Shown here: piece by piece, positions 1 to 8,434 of the stretch
How the letters are laid out: every line of letters starts with the position of its first letter
Position numbering within the stretch: the stretch's first letter is position 1
Source: Streptomyces ardesiacus
GTDB lineage: Bacteria; Actinomycetota; Actinomycetes; Streptomycetales; Streptomycetaceae
NCBI RefSeq assembly: GCF_003112575.1
Contig: NZ_BEWC01000004.1
Span: 186,001 to 250,000, forward strand
Reading direction: 5' to 3'
DNA length: 64,000 nt
The notes under the pieces: model-generated
Database searches by the model: none
Seen by the model: the letters and a program-made list of their open reading frames with translations, nothing else
Told to the model about the DNA's origin: nothing
Translations under genes and position numbers: made by a program

Positions 1-465
1 CACCGCACGACGGTGTACCGGCGCTGGCGGGACGTGGGCGGGCTGCTCGCCGACGTTCTCGACGCCGCCGGGGGTGACGACTGGCGGCCACCGGACACGG
101 GGACGCTGGAGGGGGACCTGGTGGCCGTGAACGCCGAGGTGGAAGCCGCCCTCTCCGCCGAGGCGGTCGTCGCCGCGCTGATCGCCGCCTCGTTCCGTTC
201 CCAGGAGGCCGCCGGCGCGCTGCGGCGGTTCTGGGAGGAGCGGTACGCACGGTGCGCCGTCGTCGTCGAGCGGGCGGTCCGGCGGGGCGAGTGCCCCGAG
301 GGCACGTGCGCGCGGCGGGTGCTGGTCGCGGCCACGGCACCCGTGTACCAGCAACGGGTGCTGGTGCGCGGCGGGGCCGACCCGGAGCTGGGACGCCAGG
401 CGGCCCGGAGCGTGGCGCTGGGCGCGGCGGGCGGGGTGTTCGTGTCCGGGGCGGGCGGGGGATGA
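1..465 (+). CDS. TetR-family regulator, C-terminal part (start lies before the window)
   Basis: Carboxy-terminal part of a TetR-type repressor. The frame is open from base 1 and begins inside the DNA-recognition helix (TTVYRRW, the usual end of the TetR helix-turn-helix), followed by about 140 residues of mostly helical ligand-binding domain and a TGA at 463-465. The first GTG at base 13 is an internal valine of that helix, not a start. The ligand and regulated gene cannot be deduced because the upstream side is missing. It converges on the DUF3291 gene, with about 115 bases between them that show nothing convincing. Confidence 0.8.
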   Translation, partial: HRTTVYRRWRDVGGLLADVLDAAGGDDWRPPDTGTLEGDLVAVNAEVEAALSAEAVVAALIAASFRSQEAAGALRRFWEERYARCAVVVERAVRRGECPEGTCARRVLVAATAPVYQQRVLVRGGADPELGRQAARSVALGAAGGVFVSGAGGG

Positions 466-581
466 GGGCGTCGCCCGCCCCGGCGGTGGCCGGCGCGGGC
501 ATCGGGACAGGTCCCGTGCGCCCGGTGCGGTGGTGCGAGCGGGCGGGCGGCGCCCCCGGTCTCCGGTGCTCTCGTCGGGGC

Positions 582-995
582 TCAGGCGCCGCCCGCCACG
601 TCGGTGCGGGCCTGCTCCGCCAGCCGGCGCTTGGCGTCGTCCCAGGTGATGGGCAGGGTGGCGACGTCGACCTCCCAGAAGGTGAAGGTGGAGTCGCGCA
701 TCGTGGAACGCAGCGAGGTCACGATGCCGCGGTGCGGTTCGGACTTGGCGTAGGCGTACAGGGTGTCGCGGTCCTGCCAGGCCGACAGCGTGTAGAAGAC
801 ACGCCTGGAGGGCTGCGCGATCAGGGAGGCGCCGTAGGCGCCGGGGGCCGTGCGGACCTGTTTCCAGGCGGCCAGGGAACGCAGGAAGAAGCGGGGCACG
901 TCCTTGAGCGTCCGTACTTCGAAACGGGACGCCATGACGAACGCGGTGCCGTGCTGCGGGGGCGGATTCGGGACGATCCAGGGAAGGGTGGGCAC
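582..995 (-). CDS. DUF3291 (monooxygenase-like fold) protein
   Basis: A 137-residue cytoplasmic protein resembling the DUF3291 family, small alpha/beta-barrel proteins related to antibiotic-biosynthesis monooxygenases; their reaction is generally unknown. Family-like features are VMASRFEVRTLKDVP near residues 20-34, the FYTLSAWQDRDTLYAYA stretch in the middle and a TFTFWEVD strand near the end. GTG at 995 was chosen because it gives the expected VPTLPW amino end and follows a purine-rich GAAGGCGAG; longer in-frame readings only run through the antisense of the next gene. It is divergent from a MerR regulator across a 129-base intergenic region that contains short dyads, so control by that regulator is likely but inferred. 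Confidence 0.72.
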   Translation of the reverse strand: MPTLPWIVPNPPPQHGTAFVMASRFEVRTLKDVPRFFLRSLAAWKQVRTAPGAYGASLIAQPSRRVFYTLSAWQDRDTLYAYAKSEPHRGIVTSLRSTMRDSTFTFWEVDVATLPITWDDAKRRLAEQARTDVAGGA

Positions 996-1026
996 AGTGA
1001 TCTCGCCTTCAGGAACGGTGAGTGAC

Positions 1027-1076
1027 ACTATCCATAGTAGGGAGCATTGGACAGTGGCACTACCCGTTATCCAAAA
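1027..1076. promoter_or_regulatory. Divergent control region with dyads between the DUF3291 and MerR genes
   Basis: The 129-base gap between the divergent genes contains a perfect short dyad ACTAT-CC-ATAGT (1027-1038) and an imperfect one, ATTGGA at 1046-1051 facing TCCAAAAT at 1071-1078. TACTAT on the minus strand (1039-1034) would serve as a -10 for the DUF3291 gene. MerR regulators bind dyads inside long promoter spacers, so this is the obvious place for the neighbouring regulator to act; that assignment is inference. Confidence 0.35.
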
Positions 1077-1124
1077 TGGGTGCCTCGTGGACCATGGACA
1101 CAGGACGAGCAGGAAGCGAACCGG

Positions 1125-1805
1125 ATGCGCATCTCCGAGCTGAGCCGCCGCAGCGGGGTCTCCATCCCGACGATCAAGTACTACCTTCGGGACGGGCTGC
1201 TGCCGCCCGGCCGCGCCACGGCCGCCAACCAGGCCGCGTACGACGAGGAGCACGTGCGCCGGCTGCGGCTGATCCGCTCCCTGATCGGGGTGCGGGGGCT
1301 GTCGGTGAGCGCGACCAAGGACGTGCTGGCCGCGGTGGACGCCAATCAGGGCGACCTGCACCTGCTGCTCGGGCTGGTGCTGGGCGCGCTGCCGGTCGAG
1401 CGGTCCGGCAGGCCGTCGCGGTCGGGCCCGGAGGAGGGCTCCGAGCGGGACGCGGAGCCGGTCGCGGAGCGGGACGCGGGGGGCGCCGTCGACGACGTGG
1501 CGGCGCTGACCGCCGAGATGGGCTGGCAGACGTCCCCGAACCCGCCCGCCGCGCAGGTGATCTCCGAGACGCTGGCGACGATGCGGGCGCTCGGGGTGGA
1601 CTACGACTGGCGCTCGCTCGTCCCGTACGCCGAACTCGCCGACCGCACGGCCCAACTGGACCTCGACCAGCTGCAGGACGCGGGCGACCCGCTGCAGCAG
1701 GCCGAGCGGGCACTGCTGCTGACCGTGCTCCTGGAGCCGGCACTGCTGGCCCTGCGGCGGCTCGCGCAGGAGCACCACTCGGCGCTGCGGTTCCGCAACG
1801 ACTGA
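1125..1805 (+). CDS. MerR-family transcriptional regulator
   Basis: A 226-residue MerR-type regulator. The winged-helix DNA-binding domain fills the amino end: MRISELSRRSGVSIPTIKYY, then the YLRDGLLPP turn and the second helix VRRLRLIRSL. The rest (about residues 75-226) is a long effector region with no cysteine pair, so a metal sensor is unlikely. The ATG at 1125 is preceded by AGGAAG at good spacing and starts exactly at the HTH; upstream in-frame starts add only unconserved residues. It is divergent from the DUF3291 gene, its probable target. Ligand unknown. Confidence 0.85.
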   Translation: MRISELSRRSGVSIPTIKYYLRDGLLPPGRATAANQAAYDEEHVRRLRLIRSLIGVRGLSVSATKDVLAAVDANQGDLHLLLGLVLGALPVERSGRPSRSGPEEGSERDAEPVAERDAGGAVDDVAALTAEMGWQTSPNPPAAQVISETLATMRALGVDYDWRSLVPYAELADRTAQLDLDQLQDAGDPLQQAERALLLTVLLEPALLALRRLAQEHHSALRFRND

Positions 1806-1970
1806 GGCAGCCGGTGACGCCGGACGCGGCCTACGGCCGTGTCCGCGCCGGCCCGGCGCACGGCACGGACACCGTGCGCCTGAGGGCCACTGTTGCTCCG
1901 CCGCCATCGGCCCGCCGGCCGGCTGGACAGGCGGCCCCGCGCGGCGGGAGAGGTCGCCGGCCGAAGGGCG

Positions 1971-2732
1971 TCAGCCCTGGCGGCCCGGGAGCATGGCCAG
2001 TGCCCGGGAGCGCTGGGCGACGAGGTCGTCGTAGGTGCCGTCGCGCTCGGCCCAGCGGTGCACGAGGACGCCCTTCACGAGGATCTCGTCGGGGGTGGGG
2101 TCCTGCGAGAGCAGGTGCATGACCTCGGTGGCGAAGTCGTCGAGCGGCAGCGCGTGCGGGTTCACCTTTTCCTGTCCTGCCGTGGCGACGGCCGGAGGGA
2201 CGAGCTCGACGACGCCGACACCGGTGCCGTCGAGCTGCGCGCGCAGTGCCTCGGAGTAGGCGTGCACGGCGGCCTTCGAGGCGGCGTAGCTGGGCATGGG
2301 CGGGAACGGCAGGAAGGCGATGCCGGAGGTGACGGTGATGAACGTGCCGCTGCCCCGTCGGACCAGGTGCGGGGTGAAGGCGTCGACGACCCGGATGGTG
2401 CCGAGCAGGTTGGTGTCGATCGTCGTGGCCGCCGCCTCGAAGTGCGCGGGGTCGCGCAGGTCCTCCAGGAGCATGACCCCGGACATCGTCACCACGGTGT
2501 CCAGCTCGGGGTAACGGGCGAGCGCGGTGTCGCGGGCGGACGCGACGGAGGCGCTGTCGGTGACGTCGACACTGAGCGTGCCGAAGCCTTCCTCGGCGAG
2601 TTCCGAGAGGGCCTCCGGGCTGCGTCCGCCGACGGCCACGGTGCTGCCCGCCGCGGCGAACCGCCGGGCCAGCTCCCGCCCGATGCCCGAGGTTCCGCCG
2701 ACGATGAGAACGGTGCGGTTGGAGAGATCCAC
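1971..2732 (-). CDS. Short-chain dehydrogenase/reductase (DltE-like)
   Basis: A 253-residue NAD(P)-dependent short-chain dehydrogenase/reductase. The Rossmann motif is at the amino end (VLIVGGTSGIGRELA), and the catalytic Ser...Tyr-x-x-x-Lys is in TVTSGIAFLPF...PSYAASKAA. The sequence is closest to the DltE-like subgroup, which lacks a characteristic substrate. The GTG at 2732 sits seven bases after GGAGGAAA and begins VDLSNRTVLIVGG; upstream in-frame codons are unconserved. It is divergent from an HTH regulator of a type often paired with SDR genes in Streptomyces, so repression by that neighbour is likely. Substrate unknown. Confidence 0.88.
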   Translation of the reverse strand: MDLSNRTVLIVGGTSGIGRELARRFAAAGSTVAVGGRSPEALSELAEEGFGTLSVDVTDSASVASARDTALARYPELDTVVTMSGVMLLEDLRDPAHFEAAATTIDTNLLGTIRVVDAFTPHLVRRGSGTFITVTSGIAFLPFPPMPSYAASKAAVHAYSEALRAQLDGTGVGVVELVPPAVATAGQEKVNPHALPLDDFATEVMHLLSQDPTPDEILVKGVLVHRWAERDGTYDDLVAQRSRALAMLPGRQG

Positions 2733-2921
2733 GAGGTCTTTCCTCCGGTTCAGGGCGCCGCCGGCGTTCGGGCCCGCGGCGCAGGCAGTGATCCGCGCTG
2801 TCCCTTCCGGAACAGTGCCGTCCCAGTCTTGACGCCCTCCGCCGGCTGTGGCAGTGCCCCCGTCTTCCCTGGTCCTGTCAGGGCCCCCTTTGTGATGCGC
2901 GCACCGCATTACGGTGTCGGT

Positions 2922-3785
2922 ATGAAGGATGAGGAATCCGGCAACCGGCTCGGCAGCTACCTCCGTGCCCGGCGTGAGCTGGTCTCCCCGGCGCAGGCGG
3001 GACTCCCGCCGGGGGGCAACCGCCGCGTGCCCGGTCTGCGCCGTGAGGAAGTCGCCCTGCTCGCCGGAATCAGTCCCGACTACTACCTGCGCCTGGAACG
3101 GGGCCGTGACAAGAACCCCTCGCCGCAGGTCCTCGAATCACTCGCGCGGGTCCTGCAGCTCGACGAGGTCGAGCGGACGTATCTGCTCGGCCTCGCGGCG
3201 GCACGCCCCAGAGCGCCGCGGCGCAAGCGGCCCGAGCACGTACCGGCGCGGGTGCACGAACTGCTCGCCCACCTTCAGATCCCCGCGTTCGTCGAGGGGC
3301 GCGCGTTCGACGTCCTGGCCTCCAACCCCATGGCGGTCGCCCTCTCCCCCCGCCTGCGGCCCGGTCAGAACCGGCTGCGTTCCCTCCTCCTCGACCCCGA
3401 GGAACAGGCCTTCCACCAGGACTGGACGAAGGCCACCGCCGATTTCGTCGCCGCTCTTCGCACCACCATCGGGGACGACACCGACAACCCCCGGTTCGTC
3501 GAACTCGTCGGAGAACTCGCACTGTCCAGTCAGCGGTTCCGTACCCTGTGGGCCCGCCACGACGTCCGCGCACTCGACGGAGGCACGACCACCGTCCACC
3601 ACCCCGTCGTCGGTGAACTCCACCTCCACCGCGACAAACTCGCCATCGAGGACGTCATCCTCGTCGTGTACTACCCCGACAAGGACAGCGCCAGCGACGA
3701 GAAGCTACGGCTGCTCGCCACGCTCTCCCACCCCGAGACCGAGGGCCCCGCACACGACCGGCCGTCGCACGGAGGCCACCGCTAG
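2922..3785 (+). CDS. Helix-turn-helix regulator with MmyB-like ligand-binding domain
   Basis: A 287-residue cytoplasmic transcription factor. An XRE-type HTH lies at about residues 8-80 (LGSYLRARRELVSPAQAGLP, then RVPGLRREEVALLAGISPDYY). It is followed by a PAS-like ligand-binding domain of the MmyB/MLTR type with the usual VLASNPMAVAL, FHQDW and SQRFRTLWARHDV stretches. The ATG at 2922 has no clear ribosome site, so a leaderless or short-leader message is possible. Divergent from the SDR gene at 1971-2732, its likely target. A close relative sits at 49224-50096 beside another dehydrogenase. Confidence 0.87.
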   Translation: MKDEESGNRLGSYLRARRELVSPAQAGLPPGGNRRVPGLRREEVALLAGISPDYYLRLERGRDKNPSPQVLESLARVLQLDEVERTYLLGLAAARPRAPRRKRPEHVPARVHELLAHLQIPAFVEGRAFDVLASNPMAVALSPRLRPGQNRLRSLLLDPEEQAFHQDWTKATADFVAALRTTIGDDTDNPRFVELVGELALSSQRFRTLWARHDVRALDGGTTTVHHPVVGELHLHRDKLAIEDVILVVYYPDKDSASDEKLRLLATLSHPETEGPAHDRPSHGGHR

Positions 3786-3805
3786 GGGGTACGTCCTCGA
3801 TGCCG

Positions 3806-3843
3806 GCGCCGTCCTCCCGACCCCCGTGGCGGGAGGACGGCGC
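3806..3843. terminator. Strong bidirectional hairpin between convergent genes
   Basis: A perfect 14-base inverted repeat, GCGCCGTCCTCCCG (3806-3819) and CGGGAGGACGGCGC (3830-3843), with a 10-base loop. It lies between the convergent HTH gene and the secreted-protein gene. No U-run follows, as is usual for actinomycete terminators. Confidence 0.75.
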
Positions 3844-3865
3844 GGTCCTGTGGGCGGCCGCCCGG

Positions 3866-4480
3866 TCAGTACAGCTTGTCGACGGCCGCTCTCGTGGTCT
3901 TCTTGAAGGCGGCCACGGGAGCGTCGTGGAAGTCGCCCATCTGTCCCCACTGGACGACGGTGACGGTCCTGTCGTCCCGGCCGACCGACAGCAGGGCGAT
4001 GTCGGTGGCGCCCCAGGTGGTCTCGGTGTGCAGGCCGCGGACGTGGGCGCCCTCCTCGACCGGCAGGGTGCCGTAGTCGCGGCCCTCGGCCTCGACGTCG
4101 GGCGAGGACGCCTCGATGCGGTCGGCGCAGGTGCGGATCAGGTCGTCGTAGTGCTTCGCCAGCGCCTTGGCCCGGGCGGTCGTGCCCGCGACGACGGTCA
4201 TCTGCACGGCGCCGGTGTCCAGGTCGGTCCGGAACCGCCGGTGCCGGTAGGCGTAGGCGGGCACGGTCTCCGTGCTGACGCACAGTCCGAGTTCGTCCGG
4301 GAAGCCCTCGGTGACGGGCCCGGCGGCCCAGGACGACGTCGGGTGCGGCGGCATCTGGGACGCCGACAGGAACGTGGGCGTGGGCGCGGCACCGGCGGCC
4401 GGTGCGGTGAGGACCGTGCCCGCCGCGAGGGCGGCGGCGGTGAGTGCGGTGAGCGCGCTCGCTGGGATGCGCAGGGACAT
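3866..4480 (-). CDS. Secreted protein of unknown function (sensor/PknH-like extracellular domain)
   Basis: A 204-residue exported protein. A Sec signal peptide fills residues 1-32 (short charged start, TALTAAALAAGTVL core, APAAGAAP cleavage region). The mature domain has two cysteines (LGLCVST and IRTCADR) that could form a disulfide, as in small extracellular sensor domains of the PknH type. That comparison is tentative, and no catalytic motif is visible. It ends in TRAAVDKLY. It converges with the HTH gene across a strong hairpin and is divergent from the membrane HTH gene at 4711. Confidence 0.6.
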   Translation of the reverse strand: MSLRIPASALTALTAAALAAGTVLTAPAAGAAPTPTFLSASQMPPHPTSSWAAGPVTEGFPDELGLCVSTETVPAYAYRHRRFRTDLDTGAVQMTVVAGTTARAKALAKHYDDLIRTCADRIEASSPDVEAEGRDYGTLPVEEGAHVRGLHTETTWGATDIALLSVGRDDRTVTVVQWGQMGDFHDAPVAAFKKTTRAAVDKLY

Positions 4481-4710
4481 GGGTGTTCCCCCGTGGATGA
4501 CGTGTGGGTGCGGGTGCCGCGGGGCCGGCTGGTCGGCCCGGGCCCGGTGGGCGCGGCACCAAGAGCATCAGCGGTCACGGGGAGCGGATGCAAGGGCCGC
4601 CGGCGGGCCGGGTGCGGTGGAACCATCCCAGCCCGTCTGACGTGCAGGTACATGAGTGCCTGGGATACCGTCCCGGGCCGGGCTGGAGTCGTACGAGGAC
4701 GGGTGGGCCT

Positions 4711-6147
4711 GTGCCGGTACAGGGGGACTGCGACGGCGTCGACGAGGTGGCCGGGTTCGCGGTGCTGCTGCGGGCGCTGAAGGAACGCACGGACCGCAGC
4801 TACGGCACGCTGGCCCGGCGTCTGGGCATGAACACCTCGACGTTGCACCGTTACTGCGCGGGTGACACGGTGCCGCTCGACTTCGCCCCCGTGGAACGCT
4901 TCGCGGCCCTGTGCGGGGCGACCCCGGAGCAACGCCTGGAACTCCACCGCCGTTGGCTCCTGGCGGTGGAAGCGCGCCGCCGGCCCCGTACCGCGGGTCC
5001 GGTGCACGGCGGGCCCGCCGCCCCGGCGAACGCCGTGGACGACGCGACGCCCGGCGCGGACACCGCGGTGCAGGGCGTCACCGAACCGGATGCGGCGCCG
5101 GTCAGCGACAGCGTGCCGTCCGACCCGCCGGCCTCGGAGGCGGCGACGGCCGGACCGGACCACGCGCCCCCGCTCCCCCGCCCGCACCACCCCTGGTACC
5201 GCCGCAGACGTCCCGTGGCCGGGCTGGCCTGCGCCTGTGCCTGTGCCGTACTCGCGGCGCTCGCGGCCCTGTCCACTCTGCCGGGCAGGCAGCCGGCGTC
5301 TGCCGACGGTGCCGCCCGGGGCGCCGGTCCGACCGCGTCCGGCGCGCCGGCCCCCGACACGGCCGAGGCCCGGCCGCCTGAGTCCCGGGGCGCCTCCCCC
5401 GGCCACAGGGGCACCCCCACCCCCGGCACTTCGAGAGGCTCTTCGGACCCCGCCGCCCGGACGGGGCAGCCGGGCGCCGCCCGCCCCTCCGGCGCGGCGC
5501 CCGCCCCTTCGCGCGGCGAGCAGCCCGCCGGGCCGCCGCTCACGTGGTCCGTCGACTCACAGGCCTGGAAGCTCGGCTGCGGCCACGACTACGTCATCGC
5601 CAAGCCACCGGACCAGGTCCCCCCTCCCCCTGCCCCCCAGGACGCGGCGCCCTGGGCGGCGACGCAGAACGCGGTGCACGGCGGCGAGACGCTCGTGCGG
5701 CTGTCGGTCCAAGGGCGCAGCGACACCGCTGTCGTACTGGAGGCACTGCGCGTGCGTGTGGCCGGCCGCACGGCGCCGGCCGGGGGCAACGCCTATGCCA
5801 TGGACCAGGGCTGCGGCGGCTCGCTCACTCCCCGGTCCTTCACCGTGGACCTGGACAAGGACCGGCCCATCGCCCGCGCGGTCGCCGGGAACGACTCCGG
5901 CACGCCGATCCCGGCCCCGCACATGCCCTACCGCGTCTCCGCGAAGGACCCCGAAGTCCTGCTGGTCACTGCCTCCACCAGCTCGTGCGACTGCCGCTGG
6001 TACCTGGAACTGGACTGGTCCTCCCAGGGCCGCACGGGCACCGTGCGCGTCGACGACCGCGGCAGCCCGTTCCGCACCAGCGCCATCAAGGACCTGCCCC
6101 GCTACACGTACGACACCCAGGGCCGCGAGTGGAGGCCCTACGCCTAG
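4711..6147 (+). CDS. Membrane-anchored helix-turn-helix protein with extracytoplasmic domain
   Basis: A 478-residue protein with an unusual layout. Residues 10-85 form an XRE-type HTH (FAVLLRALKERTDRSYGTLA, RLGMNTSTLHRYCAGDTVP). An acidic/proline-rich stretch and a single transmembrane helix at about 165-190 (PVAGLACACACAVLAALAAL) follow, then a low-complexity Pro/Ala/Ser linker and a carboxy domain of about 200 residues outside the membrane. That domain has several cysteines (KLGCGHDY, DQGCGGS, TSSCDCRWY). It looks like a one-component transmembrane regulator, with the outer domain sensing and the inner HTH acting on DNA. GTG at 4711 starts the conserved part; the exact start is uncertain. 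Ligand and target unknown. Confidence 0.7.
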   Translation: MPVQGDCDGVDEVAGFAVLLRALKERTDRSYGTLARRLGMNTSTLHRYCAGDTVPLDFAPVERFAALCGATPEQRLELHRRWLLAVEARRRPRTAGPVHGGPAAPANAVDDATPGADTAVQGVTEPDAAPVSDSVPSDPPASEAATAGPDHAPPLPRPHHPWYRRRRPVAGLACACACAVLAALAALSTLPGRQPASADGAARGAGPTASGAPAPDTAEARPPESRGASPGHRGTPTPGTSRGSSDPAARTGQPGAARPSGAAPAPSRGEQPAGPPLTWSVDSQAWKLGCGHDYVIAKPPDQVPPPPAPQDAAPWAATQNAVHGGETLVRLSVQGRSDTAVVLEALRVRVAGRTAPAGGNAYAMDQGCGGSLTPRSFTVDLDKDRPIARAVAGNDSGTPIPAPHMPYRVSAKDPEVLLVTASTSSCDCRWYLELDWSSQGRTGTVRVDDRGSPFRTSAIKDLPRYTYDTQGREWRPYA

Positions 6148-6163
6148 GTTCTCCTGGAGCGGA

Positions 6164-6182
6164 CCGGTCGGTCAGTGACCGG
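6164..6182. terminator. Small hairpin between convergent genes
   Basis: CCGGTC (6164-6169) and GACCGG (6177-6182) form a 6-base stem around a 7-base loop that contains the stop codon of the minus-strand AztD-like gene. It separates two convergent genes only 24 bases apart. A weak terminator at best. Confidence 0.35.
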
Positions 6183-7374
6183 CCACCGTCCCGGACAGTT
6201 CGTTGGTGCCCTTCGGCAGCGTCACCGACGTCAGCTTGTCGCCCGAGTCCAGGTCGAAGGCGTGCAGTTGACGCTTGCCCGGTTCGGAGACGTACGCCGT
6301 GTGGTCGCGGACGAACAGGGTGGGCCTGGGCTGCTGCCAGTCCAGGGGCTCCGTCCAGTCGCCGACCGCTTCGATCCTCTTCTCCACCTTTCCGCTCTCC
6401 GGGTCGATGACGTGGAGGACACCGTTGGTGCCCAGCACGAGGGCCTCGCCGTGCGGACCGCGGGCGAGCGAGCGGAAGGAGTAGCTGGTGCCGAGGTCGA
6501 CCAGCTTCATCTTCGCCGTGCGGGTGTCGATCAGAGATATGCGGGTCGGCCGCTCCAGCTCCGCCTCGGGGTCGGTCTTGTAGTCGCCCAGAAGGATCGG
6601 GGAGGCGTCGCTGCCTGCCTGGTTGCCGGTGCGGGCGTAGTCGTCGGGGGCGTCGACCTTGGTGAACTCGCCGTTCTTGTACAGCAGAACACCGTTCTCG
6701 CAGCCGAGGCCGACCACCTCGTCCTCGGCGGCGGCCTCGCCGTGCACGCCCGGGCAGTTCTCGGCGCGTGCGATCTCCTTGTTGTCCTTGTCCAGGACGA
6801 GCGCGCCGGTGCGCTTCTCCTCGGTGCCCAGGGTGGTGAGGAGTTCACCGCCGGCCAGTTCGACGGCGACGCCGTGGTGGGGCTCGGCGGAGGTGTAGGT
6901 CCGGCCCGCGGGCTGCTTGCCGCCGGCCAGGTCGGCGGGATCGAAGACGTTCACCTCGCCCGTACCATCGGTGAACAGGACCGTCCTGCCTCCGTGCCGC
7001 ACGACGTGACCGGGCTTCGCGCCCTTGAACTCGGCTTCCGTGAAGGTCTGGTGGACTGCGTCGAACACGCGGAAGCCGCTGTCCGTGGAGATGATGACGT
7101 GGTCTTCGTCGCCCGCGGGGCTGACCCGGTTGAAGCCGGGCAGTTCGATCGTCTTCGCCGGCTCCAGGGTCTCGCCGTCGAGGACGTACAGTCCCCCGTC
7201 GTAGGAGGCGACCAGCGGGTTCCTGACCGCGGCGGCCCCACTGCCCTTCGTCTGGTTCTTCGGCCCGGCGTCGGACGCGTCGTCGTCGCTGCCGCCGCAG
7301 GCGGTCAGTGCCATGGACGCCGTCAGGGCGAGGGCGGCTCCCGTGAGCGTCCTGGCGCGTGTCGACCTGTTCAT
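6172..7374 (-). CDS. AztD-like zinc metallochaperone lipoprotein (first copy)
   Basis: A 400-residue exported lipoprotein, signal peptide residues 1-26 with lipobox LTAC, then a seven- or eight-bladed beta-propeller-like body (repeated VFDAVHQT, VNVFDPADL, LVLDKDN, LHVIDPESG, HAFDLDSG blades). Resemblance to AztD, a periplasmic zinc chaperone that loads the zinc-binding protein AztC (described in Paracoccus), rests on fold, neighbours and the paired Cys/His region around NCPGVHGEAAAEDEV...GLGCENG; an EPHHG motif may bind metal. It is the last gene of a minus-strand run aztB - aztD-like - aztC - aztD-like, 85 bases after aztC. A second AztD-like gene upstream makes the duplication notable. Confidence 0.72.
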   Translation of the reverse strand: MNRSTRARTLTGAALALTASMALTACGGSDDDASDAGPKNQTKGSGAAAVRNPLVASYDGGLYVLDGETLEPAKTIELPGFNRVSPAGDEDHVIISTDSGFRVFDAVHQTFTEAEFKGAKPGHVVRHGGRTVLFTDGTGEVNVFDPADLAGGKQPAGRTYTSAEPHHGVAVELAGGELLTTLGTEEKRTGALVLDKDNKEIARAENCPGVHGEAAAEDEVVGLGCENGVLLYKNGEFTKVDAPDDYARTGNQAGSDASPILLGDYKTDPEAELERPTRISLIDTRTAKMKLVDLGTSYSFRSLARGPHGEALVLGTNGVLHVIDPESGKVEKRIEAVGDWTEPLDWQQPRPTLFVRDHTAYVSEPGKRQLHAFDLDSGDKLTSVTLPKGTNELSGTVAGH

Positions 7375-7459
7375 CGTGGGTATGTCCTCTCCGGCCCTGA
7401 GGGCACGGGTTGTGTGGTGGAACGGCGGCGGTGCGCCGGCCGTCGGGGAGTCCGTTCGG

Positions 7460-8434
7460 TCACCGGGCGGGTCGGTGACGGGTGAGGCCTTCGGTCAGGG
7501 CCGAGGCGTTGGCGCGCATCATCTCGAGGTAGGTCCCGGCGCCCTTGCCCTTCTCGGTCAGCGACTCGGAGTACAGCGGGACGACGTCCACGTCACCGCC
7601 CATCTCCCGGCGCAGGACCTCCGCGAGCCGGGTGGGCTGGGAGGAGTCGGCGAAGACGGTGCGCACGCCGGCCTCCTCCATGGCCCGGGTGAGGGAGCGC
7701 AGGTCGGAGGAGCTGGGTGAGGCGAGTGTCGTGCCGCTGGGGACGACCGCGCCGATCACCCGGAAGCCGAAGCGGTCGGCCAGGTAGCCGAAGACGTGGT
7801 GGTTGGTCACCAGGGCCCGGCGGCCCTCGGGGATGGACGCGAAGGACTTCTCCATCCAGGCGGTGAGGTCGGCGAGTCGGCCGTCGTAGCGTGCGGCGTT
7901 GTCCCGGACCGCTTGCGCGTTCACTCCCTCGACCTGTTCCACGACGTGGTCGGCGATCAGGCCGGCTGCCTTGCGCACGCGGTCGGGATCGGTCCAGAAG
8001 TGCGGGTCCGGTTCGCCCGCCCCGCTGTCGGGGCCGCCCTCCCGGTCGGTGCGGAAGGTGAGAGGGTCGGCCGCCTCTCCGGCCGCGAAGGTGGCCACGC
8101 CCGAGGCGCGGGCCGCCTCGACGTGCCGCAGCACGTTCTCCTCGAGGCCCAGACCGTTGTGGACGACCAGGTCCGCGTGCTCCAGTTCGGCGGCCTGCAC
8201 GGCCGACAGGCCGAAGGAGTGCGGGTCGGCATTGGGCTTCATCAGGACGCTGACGTCCGCCTCGTCCCCGACGATCTCCCGGGTGATGTCACCGAGGATG
8301 TTGGTCGTCACCACGACCCGGGGCCGCTCGTCGTCGCCGCTCGTGCAGCCGGCGGCGGTACCGGCGACGACACAGAGGCTGACCAGGGTGAGCAGCAGGG
8401 CGCGCAGCCGTGCTGCCCGCACACGCGCGCTCAT
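7460..8434 (-). CDS. aztC: Zinc ABC transporter substrate-binding lipoprotein AztC
   Basis: A 324-residue cluster A-I (TroA/ZnuA-type) metal-binding lipoprotein, anchored outside the membrane through Cys30 of the lipobox TAAGC. Family metal ligands are visible: His72 in PNADPHSF, His145 in EPDPHFWTDP, His212/213 in VTNHHVFGY, and an acidic fourth ligand, probably Asp263 or Glu290 in LYSESL. There is no long His-rich loop, which fits AztC rather than ZnuA. Its ATG overlaps the TGA of the preceding AztD-like gene by four bases (ATGA), so the two are translationally coupled. It should deliver zinc to the AztB/AztA importer. Confidence 0.87.
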   Translation of the reverse strand: MSARVRAARLRALLLTLVSLCVVAGTAAGCTSGDDERPRVVVTTNILGDITREIVGDEADVSVLMKPNADPHSFGLSAVQAAELEHADLVVHNGLGLEENVLRHVEAARASGVATFAAGEAADPLTFRTDREGGPDSGAGEPDPHFWTDPDRVRKAAGLIADHVVEQVEGVNAQAVRDNAARYDGRLADLTAWMEKSFASIPEGRRALVTNHHVFGYLADRFGFRVIGAVVPSGTTLASPSSSDLRSLTRAMEEAGVRTVFADSSQPTRLAEVLRREMGGDVDVVPLYSESLTEKGKGAGTYLEMMRANASALTEGLTRHRPAR

